A DNA stretch of 34,608 bases from an uncultured Prevotella sp. (lineage in GTDB: Bacteria > Bacteroidota > Bacteroidia > Bacteroidales > Bacteroidaceae), in assembly GCA_944320255.1 (NCBI GenBank), contig CALUGU010000024.1, forward strand, positions 1 through 34,608. The letters run 5' to 3'. A program made the translations under genes and the position numbers. Position 1 is the first letter of the stretch, and each line of letters starts with the position of its first letter. Positions 16,317 to 23,174 of the stretch are shown piece by piece. Below the pieces are notes generated by a model. That model searched no databases. It had not been told where the DNA came from and saw only the letters and a list, made by a program, of their open reading frames with translations.

Positions 16317-17120
16317 ATGATTAGAACTCTTTACGCATTGTTCGCCTTACTGACGTTCGTCTCTTGCGCCGACACGTACAACATACAAGGTTCGTCTAAC
16401 GTTCCGACGCTCGACGGCACCAAACTTTTCCTGAAAACGTTTGTCGATACGGATTTTGAGAACATTGATTCGTGCGACATCGTGCATGGCGAATTTAACT
16501 TCTGCGGAGCCTTGGATTCAACCAAGATAGCCGTGCTGTTCATGGACGACGAAGGCATTATGCCCGTCGTGCTTGAAAGCGGGGAGATTTTGATAAACAT
16601 TGACAACACGCAACAAAAGGTAAGCGGCACTCCGCTTAACGAAAAACTATCGGAGTTCATCGAGAAATACAAACGTCTCGAAAGCGAGTTTAACGAACTG
16701 GGACACCTCCAGAGCCAGGCAATCATGGACGGAAAAGACCTCAACGCCGTTAACATGCACCTCGCCGAGAAGGCCGGACAGATAAGTGAGAGGGAAGACA
16801 AACTGGTCACTTCATTCATCGTTGAAAACTTCGACAACGTTCTCGGACCGGGTGTTTTCTTCATGATTACCGCCAACCATCGCTATCCGGAGCTTTCGCC
16901 GTGGGTGGAAGACATCATGAGCAAGGCCACGGACAAGTTTAAGAACGACCCATACGTAAGCGAATATTACAGGAAAGCCAAGCAAAACGAGGCCATAATG
17001 AACGGTACGGCAATGCCGGGGGACATCTCCGCCCCGGTAAGCGACGTGCCCACACCTAACGAACTGGCTGCTCCAAGCGTGGCCGGAGGCGACTCCGTGG
17101 CGTCAACAACAGGCGAATGA
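16317..17120 (+). CDS. DUF4369-type lipoprotein without a thioredoxin domain
   Basis: The 267-residue protein has a lipoprotein signal MIRTLYALFALLTFVSC (Cys17). Residues about 20-105 follow the DUF4369 pattern: YNIQGSSN, DGTKLFLKTFVD, IDSCDIVHGEFNFCGALDS, VLESGEILINID, VSGTPLNEKL. DUF4369 normally precedes a TlpA-like thioredoxin fold, but here no CxxC follows. Instead a helical region (about 108-215) and a Pro/Ala/Ser-rich tail end the protein. It may be a thioredoxin-less relative with a purely binding or structural role. It overlaps the dihydroorotase gene by ATGA at 17117-17120, so the two are coupled. Confidence 0.8.
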   Translation: MIRTLYALFALLTFVSCADTYNIQGSSNVPTLDGTKLFLKTFVDTDFENIDSCDIVHGEFNFCGALDSTKIAVLFMDDEGIMPVVLESGEILINIDNTQQKVSGTPLNEKLSEFIEKYKRLESEFNELGHLQSQAIMDGKDLNAVNMHLAEKAGQISEREDKLVTSFIVENFDNVLGPGVFFMITANHRYPELSPWVEDIMSKATDKFKNDPYVSEYYRKAKQNEAIMNGTAMPGDISAPVSDVPTPNELAAPSVAGGDSVASTTGE

Positions 17121-18469
17121 ACCCAACGTATATGAACAACACACTGATAAAAGGGGCTACAATAGTCAACGAAGGCAAGTCTTTCAAAGGCTCGATAGCC
17201 ATCAATGACGATTGCATAGCTGACATATTACAAGAAAAAGACACACCTCGCGGACGTTTCGATACCACTATCGACGCCACGGGGTGTTTCGTTTTGCCCG
17301 GCGTTATAGACAACCACGTGCACTTCAGGGAGCCTGGAATGACGGCGAAAGCCGACATCGAGAGTGAAAGCCGGGCTGCGGCTTACGGCGGTGTGACTAC
17401 GTTTTTCGACATGCCTAACACCGTGCCGCAGACCGTTACGCTTGAAACGCTTGAAGACAAGTTCACCCGCGCCGCACGTAAAAGCCACGTGAACTATTCT
17501 TTCTTCTTCGGAGCAACGAATACGAATGCCGACCTTTTCAGCAAACTTGACACCCACCGCATACCCGGAATCAAGCTGTTCATGGGTTCGTCCACAGGCA
17601 ACATGCTCGTAGACCGTGAAGAAGCGTTGGACAAAATATTCGCAACAGCCCCCGTTCCGGTGATGGTTCATTGTGAAGACACTGGCATTATAAACGACAA
17701 TATGCGGAAAGCGAAGGAGACGTTCGGCGACGACCCAGCCGTTGAACACCATCCTGAAATACGAAGCGAGGAGGCTTGCTACAAGTCAACCAAACTCGCC
17801 GTAGAGCTTGCAAAGAAGCATGGGACACGGCTGCACGTGGCCCACGTCACCACGGCACGCGAGCTGTCACTGTTCGAGCCGTGGACGGACACCATGCCGA
17901 AGATAACCGCCGAGGCCGTCATCGCGCACCTTTTCTTCACAGACAAAGACTACAACAGCCTTGGTTCGCTCATCAAATGCAACCCCGCAATAAAGTCAAC
18001 CGCCGACCGTGAAGCCTTGCGCCGTGCGCTGGCCGACGGCAGGATAGCCGTAATAGGGACAGACCACGCCCCGCATCAGCTGGCCGACAAGCAAGGCGGA
18101 TGCGCCAAGGCGGCTTCAGGAATGCCGATGGTGCAGTTCTCACTTGTCACGATGCTTGAGCTTGCAAGCCAAGGCGTGCTCACGATTGAGCGTGTTGTGG
18201 AGCTTATGTGCCACCGCCCGGCGACGTTGTTCGACGTCCGCAGCCGAGGGTTCATACGCAAGGGATACAAGGCGGACTTAGCTATCGTGCGCCCGGACAG
18301 TCCTTGGACGGTGACGGAAGGCTGCATACAAAGCAAATGCGGATGGTCGCCGATGGCCGGACACACGTTCAACTGGCGCGTAGAACACACCTTCTGCAAC
18401 GGCAGGCACATATACGACAACGGCCGTTTTGACGCTTCATGCCGCGGCGAAGAAATCATTTTCAGATAA
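17117..18469 (+). CDS. pyrC: Dihydroorotase, class I
   Basis: The 450-residue protein catalyses the reversible cyclisation of carbamoyl-aspartate to dihydroorotate in de novo pyrimidine synthesis, in the cytosol. DNHVHFREPG (metal ligands His67 and His69) is followed by a KADIESESRAAAYGGVTTFFDMPNT stretch. KLFMGSSTGNML contains the position of the carboxylated lysine, VMVHCEDTG and LHVAHVTT carry further His ligands, and GTDHAPH has the catalytic Asp. The length fits the DHOase/allantoinase-like class I. The start at 17117 overlaps the upstream stop (ATGA); an ATG at 17132 (MNNTLIKGATIVNEG) matches usual N termini and may be the true start. Confidence 0.92.
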   Translation: MNPTYMNNTLIKGATIVNEGKSFKGSIAINDDCIADILQEKDTPRGRFDTTIDATGCFVLPGVIDNHVHFREPGMTAKADIESESRAAAYGGVTTFFDMPNTVPQTVTLETLEDKFTRAARKSHVNYSFFFGATNTNADLFSKLDTHRIPGIKLFMGSSTGNMLVDREEALDKIFATAPVPVMVHCEDTGIINDNMRKAKETFGDDPAVEHHPEIRSEEACYKSTKLAVELAKKHGTRLHVAHVTTARELSLFEPWTDTMPKITAEAVIAHLFFTDKDYNSLGSLIKCNPAIKSTADREALRRALADGRIAVIGTDHAPHQLADKQGGCAKAASGMPMVQFSLVTMLELASQGVLTIERVVELMCHRPATLFDVRSRGFIRKGYKADLAIVRPDSPWTVTEGCIQSKCGWSPMAGHTFNWRVEHTFCNGRHIYDNGRFDASCRGEEIIFR

Positions 18470-18481
18470 ACCTGACGACAA

Positions 18482-19651
18482 ATGATTGCACGTATTTTCA
18501 TTTACTTAATACTTTTCATCACTTTACCAGACCTTTATCTCGACCGTCGTTTCCTGCGGAAGCGCACCCGTTACCTTTGGTGGCAGCGTGTGTTGTGGTG
18601 GACTCCTGGGGCTTTCATGTTCGCGTTCACCATCGCGATGGCCACGTCGCGCAACTTCGCGCCCGACAACCAGTGGCTTCTCCATCTTTATTTACTGCTC
18701 TTAGGGGTGTTGGTTTGGCCTAAATTCGTATTCACATTCTGCTCGATATTGGGCCGGTTGTACTGCCGTTACCGCCACAAACGCTACAACTGGGGCAACC
18801 TTGCAGGCCTCCTGCTGGCGTCGGGAGCCATTGCCGCCGTGGTGTACGGCGGCACGTTCGGCTTCCGCAAGCTCGATGTCAGGCGCGAGACTTACGCTTC
18901 CGCCACATTGCCAAAGGCCTTCAACGGCTACAAGATAGTGCATTTCAGCGACGCGCACGTAGGAACTTACGGCGAGAGATACGCCGACGTGCTTGAACGC
19001 GCGGTTGACAGCATCAACGCGCAGGGCGCCGACATGGTGGTGTTCACGGGCGACTTGCAGAACATGGAACCGAAAGAGCTGTACCCGGTGTTGAAAACCT
19101 TGGGACGGATAAGGGCAAAGGACGGTGTCTACTCGGTGCTTGGCAACCATGACTATTCAGGCTACATCAAGGCGGACAACGCCGTCAAGGCCGCCAACGA
19201 GCGCGAGATGGTCAGCCTGCAACGGCAAATGGGCTGGGACTTGCTGATGAACGAGCACCGCGTGATACGCCGCGGAGGCGACTCCATCGTCGTGGCCGGC
19301 ATGGAAAACGACGGCCGCCCGCCCCACCCCAGCAAGGGAGACATAGGCAAGACGCTCGCCGGCGTAGGCAAGGGGGCGTTCACGCTGATGCTTGAGCACG
19401 ACCCGTCGGCATGGCGGAGCAAAATATTGCCGGGCAGCAACGCCCAACTGACGCTGAGCGGACACACCCACGCGGGGCAGCTGAAGGTGTTCGGATGGTC
19501 GCCGGCGGCAATCTCTTACACTGAATGGGACGGAATGTATTACGAGGGCGGGCGCGCAATCAACGTGTCGGCGGGCGTCGGCGGCTTCATACCTTTCCGC
19601 CTCGGAGCTGACAACGAGATTGTGGTGATAACTTTAAAAAGTAAACAGTGA
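18482..19651 (+). CDS. Membrane-anchored metallophosphoesterase
   Basis: The 389-residue protein has about four N-terminal membrane segments (roughly residues 3-18, 40-55, 66-90 and 107-125), then a calcineurin-like phosphoesterase domain with all motifs: FSDAHVG (Asp157, His159), TGDLQN (Asp191), LGNHDY (Asn222, His223), a LMLEHDP motif and SGHTHAGQ. Dinuclear-metal enzymes of this type include YkuE-like phosphodiesterases, some acting on lipid head groups such as UDP-diacylglucosamine or phosphatidyl intermediates. The substrate here is unknown. It begins 12 nt after pyrC and probably ends that operon. Confidence 0.88.
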   Translation: MIARIFIYLILFITLPDLYLDRRFLRKRTRYLWWQRVLWWTPGAFMFAFTIAMATSRNFAPDNQWLLHLYLLLLGVLVWPKFVFTFCSILGRLYCRYRHKRYNWGNLAGLLLASGAIAAVVYGGTFGFRKLDVRRETYASATLPKAFNGYKIVHFSDAHVGTYGERYADVLERAVDSINAQGADMVVFTGDLQNMEPKELYPVLKTLGRIRAKDGVYSVLGNHDYSGYIKADNAVKAANEREMVSLQRQMGWDLLMNEHRVIRRGGDSIVVAGMENDGRPPHPSKGDIGKTLAGVGKGAFTLMLEHDPSAWRSKILPGSNAQLTLSGHTHAGQLKVFGWSPAAISYTEWDGMYYEGGRAINVSAGVGGFIPFRLGADNEIVVITLKSKQ

Positions 19652-19672
19652 ACATCTAACAAGCAACACCCC

Positions 19673-19839
19673 GACACCCACCCCACCCCTCCCAAAGTGA
19701 GGGAGCTTGATTACTTTATATTATAAATATATAAAAGCTGAAATTGATGGAAATATGTTGCAGCCATCAATTTCAGCTTTTGTTTTTAGTTTGCTGAACA
19801 TTTTAAGCCCCTCCCTTTGGGAAGGCGGGGATGGGTGTC
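19673..19839. repeat. G/C-rich long inverted repeat element E1 with a terminator core
   Basis: Left arm from 19673 (GACACCCACCCCACCCCTCC) and right arm ending at 19839 (GGGGATGGGTGTC) are complementary with mismatches; each arm also carries a small hairpin of its own around the CCCTCC..GGGAGG sequence. The variable core holds a perfect 18-bp stem, 19733-19750 with 19764-19781, followed by a T-rich run, a strong bidirectional terminator between the convergent phosphoesterase and plsC genes. Confidence 0.82.
19733..19781. terminator. Bidirectional terminator in the core of E1
   Basis: AAAAGCTGAAATTGATGG (19733-19750) pairs perfectly with 19764-19781 across a 13-nt loop, with A and T runs on both sides. 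Confidence 0.85.
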
Positions 19840-19871
19840 AAGTGTTCAGTTGTCGGGTCGCCGTTTTTTTG

Positions 19872-20618
19872 TTATTGTGACTTGTCTTTGTATTTATCAT
19901 CCAACCCGCTTTCTATCACCTTACGACTTTCTTCCATCAGACGGGCCACGTTCTCCGCGCCCTGCGACTGCGGATATATCGGGGCGTGTATGGTAAGTGT
20001 CAGCTTGCGGCGGTGAACCCAGTACCACTTGCTCGTGCGCGGCATGACATCGAACGAACCGTTGATAGTCAGCGGCACAACGGGCAGTTGCAACTCGTCG
20101 GCCAGCACGTATGCGCCGCGCTTGAACTTACCCATGCGCCCGGTGTACGTGCGCGAACCTTCGGGAAACACCACCACGCTCATGCCGTTCCTCAAGGTGC
20201 GGCGGGCCTGGTCGTAAGTGGCCTTCATCAATCCCGGATTGCGGCGGTCAACGAATATGTGGTGAGACTTCTCGCAGGCGTAGCCCACGAACGGTATCTT
20301 GCGCAGCTCGCGCTTCATCATCCACTTGAAGTTGCGGTGCAGGTGGCCGAAGATGAGGAAAATGTCGAACGCTCCCTGGTGGTTGGCCACGAAGACGTAT
20401 GACTCTCCGTGCTTCAGGTTCTCACGGCCAATCACTTTCACGGGAATAAACAGCACCTTCAACACCCACGTAGACCATATCACAGGGGGATAATAGCCCC
20501 AGAAATGCCCGTTGCCGAGGATGCACCCCACGCTCGTTGTAACAGCCGTGAGCAGCGTAAGCACGATAATCACAGGCAGGGCTATGACGATTTGGTAAAG
20601 ACGGTATAAGTAATTCAT
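19872..20618 (-). CDS. plsC: 1-acyl-sn-glycerol-3-phosphate acyltransferase
   Basis: The 248-residue protein starts with a membrane helix (MNYLYRLYQIVIALPVIIVL) and contains the acyltransferase motif I NHQGAFD (H-x4-D, His80 and Asp85), motif II-like IFVDRRNP, motif III VVFPEGSRT and motif IV-like LPVVPLTINGS. It transfers an acyl chain to lysophosphatidic acid to form phosphatidic acid at the inner membrane. Length and motifs fit PlsC. It lies 142 nt downstream of the glycosyltransferase gene on the same strand. The start codon sits in the heptamer inverted repeat at 20611-20768, which could hide it in the mRNA. Confidence 0.9.
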   Translation of the reverse strand: MNYLYRLYQIVIALPVIIVLTLLTAVTTSVGCILGNGHFWGYYPPVIWSTWVLKVLFIPVKVIGRENLKHGESYVFVANHQGAFDIFLIFGHLHRNFKWMMKRELRKIPFVGYACEKSHHIFVDRRNPGLMKATYDQARRTLRNGMSVVVFPEGSRTYTGRMGKFKRGAYVLADELQLPVVPLTINGSFDVMPRTSKWYWVHRRKLTLTIHAPIYPQSQGAENVARLMEESRKVIESGLDDKYKDKSQ

Positions 20619-20768
20619 AATTCACAATTCATAATTCATAATTCATAATTCATAATTCATAATTCACAATTAGTTTACGCTGACTTTCAGTTCATAATCG
20701 GGTTGGCGGCGTTTTTTTGCATTCATGGCGTCTGCCCAATTATGAATTATGAATTGTGAATTATGAAT
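20611..20768. repeat. Heptamer array forming a 33-bp inverted repeat around the plsC start
   Basis: Eight heptamers ATTCATA or ATTCACA fill 20613-20668. Four inverted copies (TATGAAT, TGTGAAT) fill 20741-20768. Positions 20611-20643 are an exact complement of 20738-20770. The first arm contains the plsC start codon (20616-20618) and the second contains the stop codon of the glycosyltransferase gene (20761-20763). In the minus-strand transcript the arms would pair across a loop of about 94 nt. Confidence 0.88.
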
Positions 20769-21510
20769 TAATACGCGGGTACTTCCTCGTCCACCCGTCC
20801 CAGCGCAGGCGCATCACGCCGAAGAACGCCTCGCCGAAGATGCCTCCGCTCATTTTAGAGACTCCCTCGCGGCGGTTGACGAAGACCACGGGCACTTCCT
20901 TGATCTTGAAACCTATCTTATAGGCCGTGTATTTCATCTCTATCTGGAAGCCGTAGCCCTTGAAGCGCACCTTGTCAAGCTCGATAGTCTCAAGCACGCG
21001 GCGGCGGTAGCACTTGAAACCCGCCGTTGTGTCGTGCACCTTGAAACCTGTTATGAACCTTACGTACTGCGACGCGAAATAGCTCATCAGCACCCGCCCG
21101 ATGGGCCAGTTGACAACGTTCACCCCGCTGACGTAGCGCGAACCTATGGCGAGGTCGTACCCCTCGTCGTGGCACGCAGCGTAAAGGCGGGGCAGGTCGG
21201 CAGGGTCGTGGCTGAAGTCGGCGTCCATCTCGAAGATGTATTCATATTTGCGCTCCAGCGCCCATTTGAAGCCCATGATGTAAGCCGTGCCCAAGCCCAG
21301 CTTGCCGCTGCGCTCCACGATGAACAGGCGGTCGGCGAACTCCCTGTCGATAAGACCGTGCACTATGGCGGCGGTGCCGTCGGGCGAGCCGTCGTCAATC
21401 ACGAGGATGTGGAAACACTTGTCAAGCGCGAACACCGCGCGTATTATCTTCTCGATGTTCTCCTTCTCGTTGTAGGTCGGGATTATTACAATGCTGTCGC
21501 TTTCGTTCAT
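20761..21510 (-). CDS. Polyprenol-phosphate mannosyltransferase-like glycosyltransferase (GT2, DPM1-like)
   Basis: The 249-residue cytosolic-face enzyme starts MNESDSIVIIPTYNEKENIE, the GT2 start of dolichyl/polyprenyl-phosphate hexosyltransferases. It has VIDDGSPDGT, a LGLGTAYIMGF segment, the metal-binding MDADFSHDP (DxD), IGSRYVSG, TTAGFKCY and the FQIEM....G.K..EVP.VFVNR.EGVSKM end. There are no C-terminal membrane helices, as in soluble DPM1-type members. It should make a lipid-linked sugar donor for envelope glycan or protein glycosylation. The donor sugar cannot be read. Its stop codon lies in the heptamer repeat before plsC. Confidence 0.88.
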   Translation of the reverse strand: MNESDSIVIIPTYNEKENIEKIIRAVFALDKCFHILVIDDGSPDGTAAIVHGLIDREFADRLFIVERSGKLGLGTAYIMGFKWALERKYEYIFEMDADFSHDPADLPRLYAACHDEGYDLAIGSRYVSGVNVVNWPIGRVLMSYFASQYVRFITGFKVHDTTAGFKCYRRRVLETIELDKVRFKGYGFQIEMKYTAYKIGFKIKEVPVVFVNRREGVSKMSGGIFGEAFFGVMRLRWDGWTRKYPRINS

Positions 21511-21612
21511 GTTCCTTTTGGTGTTAGCTCGTGAGATGTCGTTTTAAAAGATGATGCAAGCATGGCGGCGCGGGGCTGTACTGCCAGCCGTCCATACGCT
21601 GGTTATCTTATG

Positions 21613-21642
21613 CAAAAGTAGCGTTTTTCTGGCTAAAAACAA
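21613..21642 (-). promoter_or_regulatory. Candidate promoter of the glycosyltransferase-plsC genes
   Basis: On the minus strand TACTTTTG (21620-21613) with TTG (21642-21640) and a 19-nt spacer. It implies a leader of about 95 nt before the ATG at 21510. Confidence 0.55.
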
Positions 21643-21706
21643 CAACTTTACGGCAATATTTTTTCCTGCGGCGTTATGAAACAGGCTCACCCGCAAGCCA
21701 TAAGAC

Positions 21707-22005
21707 GGTTCATCCGCAAATCTGTTGGATGGCGACAAGGCGTAGCAGGGCGTCAAAGACGTCCAATAATGTTTAACCGCTGGTGGAGCGTAGCGTAACC
21801 TGCGGTATGTACGTGCCAACAATATCGTCCTCGAAGAGGGCGAATAACAGGCGGCTGTTGGAGCTCTTCGAGGCCCGGTTGGGGGTGTTTGTCTTACAGC
21901 AGGTTACGTTCGCTATGCTCACTCCGCCAGCTGTTAAGCATCATTCGACCTCTTCGAGGCCGTGAGCTGATACGTATCTCCATCCAACAAATTTGCAGAT
22001 GAACC
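21707..22005. repeat. 300-bp imperfect inverted repeat, structured or MITE-like
   Basis: The ends 21707-21733 and 21980-22005 are inverted copies matching at about 24 of 26 positions (GGTTCATC.GCAAAT.TGTTGGATGG, interrupted). A second inverted pair, 21775-21803 and 21899-21936, shares AACCGCTGG..GAGCGTAGCG..AACCTGC. In the middle CCTCGAAGAG (21829-21838) pairs with CTCTTCGAGG (21864-21873), and another CTCTTCGAGG copy lies near 21950. The reading frames through it are short and implausible. It occupies most of the 625-nt gap 21511-22135, which otherwise holds the promoter above and the repeat at 22035. Confidence 0.7.
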
Positions 22006-22034
22006 CCAAGAGACGGCAAAACGCGACGCAAAAA

Positions 22035-22118
22035 GCCGTCTCTTAGCGTGCGAAAGACGGCAAATCGCACGCTAAAAGACGGCAAATGGGAAAGCGGCTG
22101 ACAGTCAGCGGGTTACAA
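22035..22118. repeat. Hairpin plus 21-nt dyad repeat, copy D
   Basis: GCCGTCTCTTAGCGTGCGA (22035-22053) and its complement at 22065-22083 form a 19-bp stem with one mismatch. The 21-nt unit follows at 22098-22118 (CTGACAGTCAG then CGGGTTACAA). It lies just downstream of the minus-strand MBL gene ending at 22136 and may end its transcription. Confidence 0.72.
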
Positions 22119-22135
22119 AGACGCGGCACGCAGGC

Positions 22136-22984
22136 CTATAAACTGTCCTTAACGCCGTTGCCGGGGAAGTGCATTCCTGCCGTTATGAGCTTGTTTTTCC
22201 GTATGTAATCGATGTACTTTTTGCGCGTCTCCACGGCCTGACGCACGTCCATGTCAAACGACGGACTGATGCCGGGGTCTTGTATTTGCAGGTCGAAGCC
22301 GTGCATCAGGTCGCCGACGATGAGCAGCCGCCCCATTTGGTACACCGTATGGCCGGGCGTGTGCCCTGGAGCGGCCAGCGGTTTGACGCCGAGCGGCAGG
22401 GCGTCGGCGTAGCTGAAGCGGTGCAGCCTGTCGCCGTAGGCCGCCATTGCGTCCATCGCCGCCTTGGCGTTCTGGTTGCTCATCGATAGCCATGCGGCGT
22501 ATTCCGCCTTCGGTACATACACCTCGGCACGCGTGAACACGGGCTTGCCGCCGTCGGTCATGCCGCCGATGTGGTCGCCGTAGAAATGGGTTATCACGAG
22601 CATATCAATGTCGGCGGGCGACATTCCGGCAGCCTTCATTCGCTTGAGCAGCATTCCGCCACGCGCCGTTCCGTTGCCCGTGTCGAACAAAATCTTCTTG
22701 CCCTGGGTCTCGACGACAAAGCAGCTTATCGACGACGCCACCGACCCTTCGGGCGAGAGGCGTTCCACCGTGGCGGAGTCGGCCTTGCCGTAAAACAGAG
22801 AGTTTGGCATACGCTTGTCCCCGGCGTCGTCCCTTATGGTTGTCAACGTCAGCGAGTCTATTTTCACAACGGTTACGCCTTCGGGTTCAGAGGCGGCTCC
22901 ATGCGTGGCGTTAGTCTTGGCGTTGCCGCACGAAACGGCAAGCAACGCAGCCGCCGAAACGGCTATAATCTTTACATTTTTCAT
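22136..22984 (-). CDS. Metallo-beta-lactamase-fold lipoprotein with an altered metal motif
   Basis: The ATG at 22984 gives 282 residues with lipobox LAVSC (Cys19); an ATG at 22993 would add three residues. The domain is of the MBL-fold hydrolase type: GKKILFDTGNG, ITHFYGDHIGG (residues 131-141), APGHTPGHTVY (His ligand), VGDLMHG (bridging Asp) and AGMHFPG (final His). The canonical HxHxDH motif reads His133-Phe-Tyr135-Gly-Asp137-His138, so the second zinc-1 His is Tyr. TAC against CAC is a single base change. The enzyme may have weakened or altered metal binding, or a changed substrate. Relatives include lactonases and other hydrolases. It is divergent from mfd. Confidence 0.86.
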   Translation of the reverse strand: MKNVKIIAVSAAALLAVSCGNAKTNATHGAASEPEGVTVVKIDSLTLTTIRDDAGDKRMPNSLFYGKADSATVERLSPEGSVASSISCFVVETQGKKILFDTGNGTARGGMLLKRMKAAGMSPADIDMLVITHFYGDHIGGMTDGGKPVFTRAEVYVPKAEYAAWLSMSNQNAKAAMDAMAAYGDRLHRFSYADALPLGVKPLAAPGHTPGHTVYQMGRLLIVGDLMHGFDLQIQDPGISPSFDMDVRQAVETRKKYIDYIRKNKLITAGMHFPGNGVKDSL

Positions 22985-23025
22985 CCTTCTCATAGCAGTA
23001 AAACGCTTTTTGGTTAGTCATTGCA

Positions 23026-23057
23026 CAAATATAGCGACAAAAAAACGGATATTCAAA
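23026..23057 (-). promoter_or_regulatory. Promoter of the MBL lipoprotein gene
   Basis: On the minus strand TATATTTG (23033-23026) with TTTG (23057-23054) and a 20-nt spacer. Confidence 0.7.
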
Positions 23058-23096
23058 ATTTTGCATTAACTTTAAAGAAGTTAAGCTGCGCCTCGG

Positions 23097-23140
23097 CAAT
23101 GAAAATAAATACTCGTTTCTCTCGCTTTTATTTTGCATTG
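23097..23140. repeat. A/T-rich imperfect hairpin overlapping the mfd promoter
   Basis: CAATGAAAATAAA (23097-23109) pairs with TTTATTTTGCATTG (ending 23140) apart from one bulged base. The loop holds CTCGTTTCTCTCG, like the loop at 15286-15326. The 3' arm again contains the TTTG -33 box. Confidence 0.6.
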
Positions 23141-23162
23141 CGCTCAACTTGCATTAACTTTG
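23132..23162 (+). promoter_or_regulatory. Promoter of mfd
   Basis: TTTG at 23132-23135, a 19-nt spacer and TAACTTTG at 23155-23162, an exact consensus. The ATG at 23175 is only 12 nt beyond the box, so the leader should be very short. Confidence 0.78.
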
Positions 23163-23174
23163 CACCTAATAACA

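Noticed and set aside
20613-20668. Possible CRISPR or iteron origin
   Set aside because: Seven-base units without spacers, no replication initiator gene nearby.
21544-21822. 92-residue minus-strand ORF in the gap upstream of the glycosyltransferase
   Set aside because: It runs across a promoter and one arm of the inverted repeat and shows no protein-like features.
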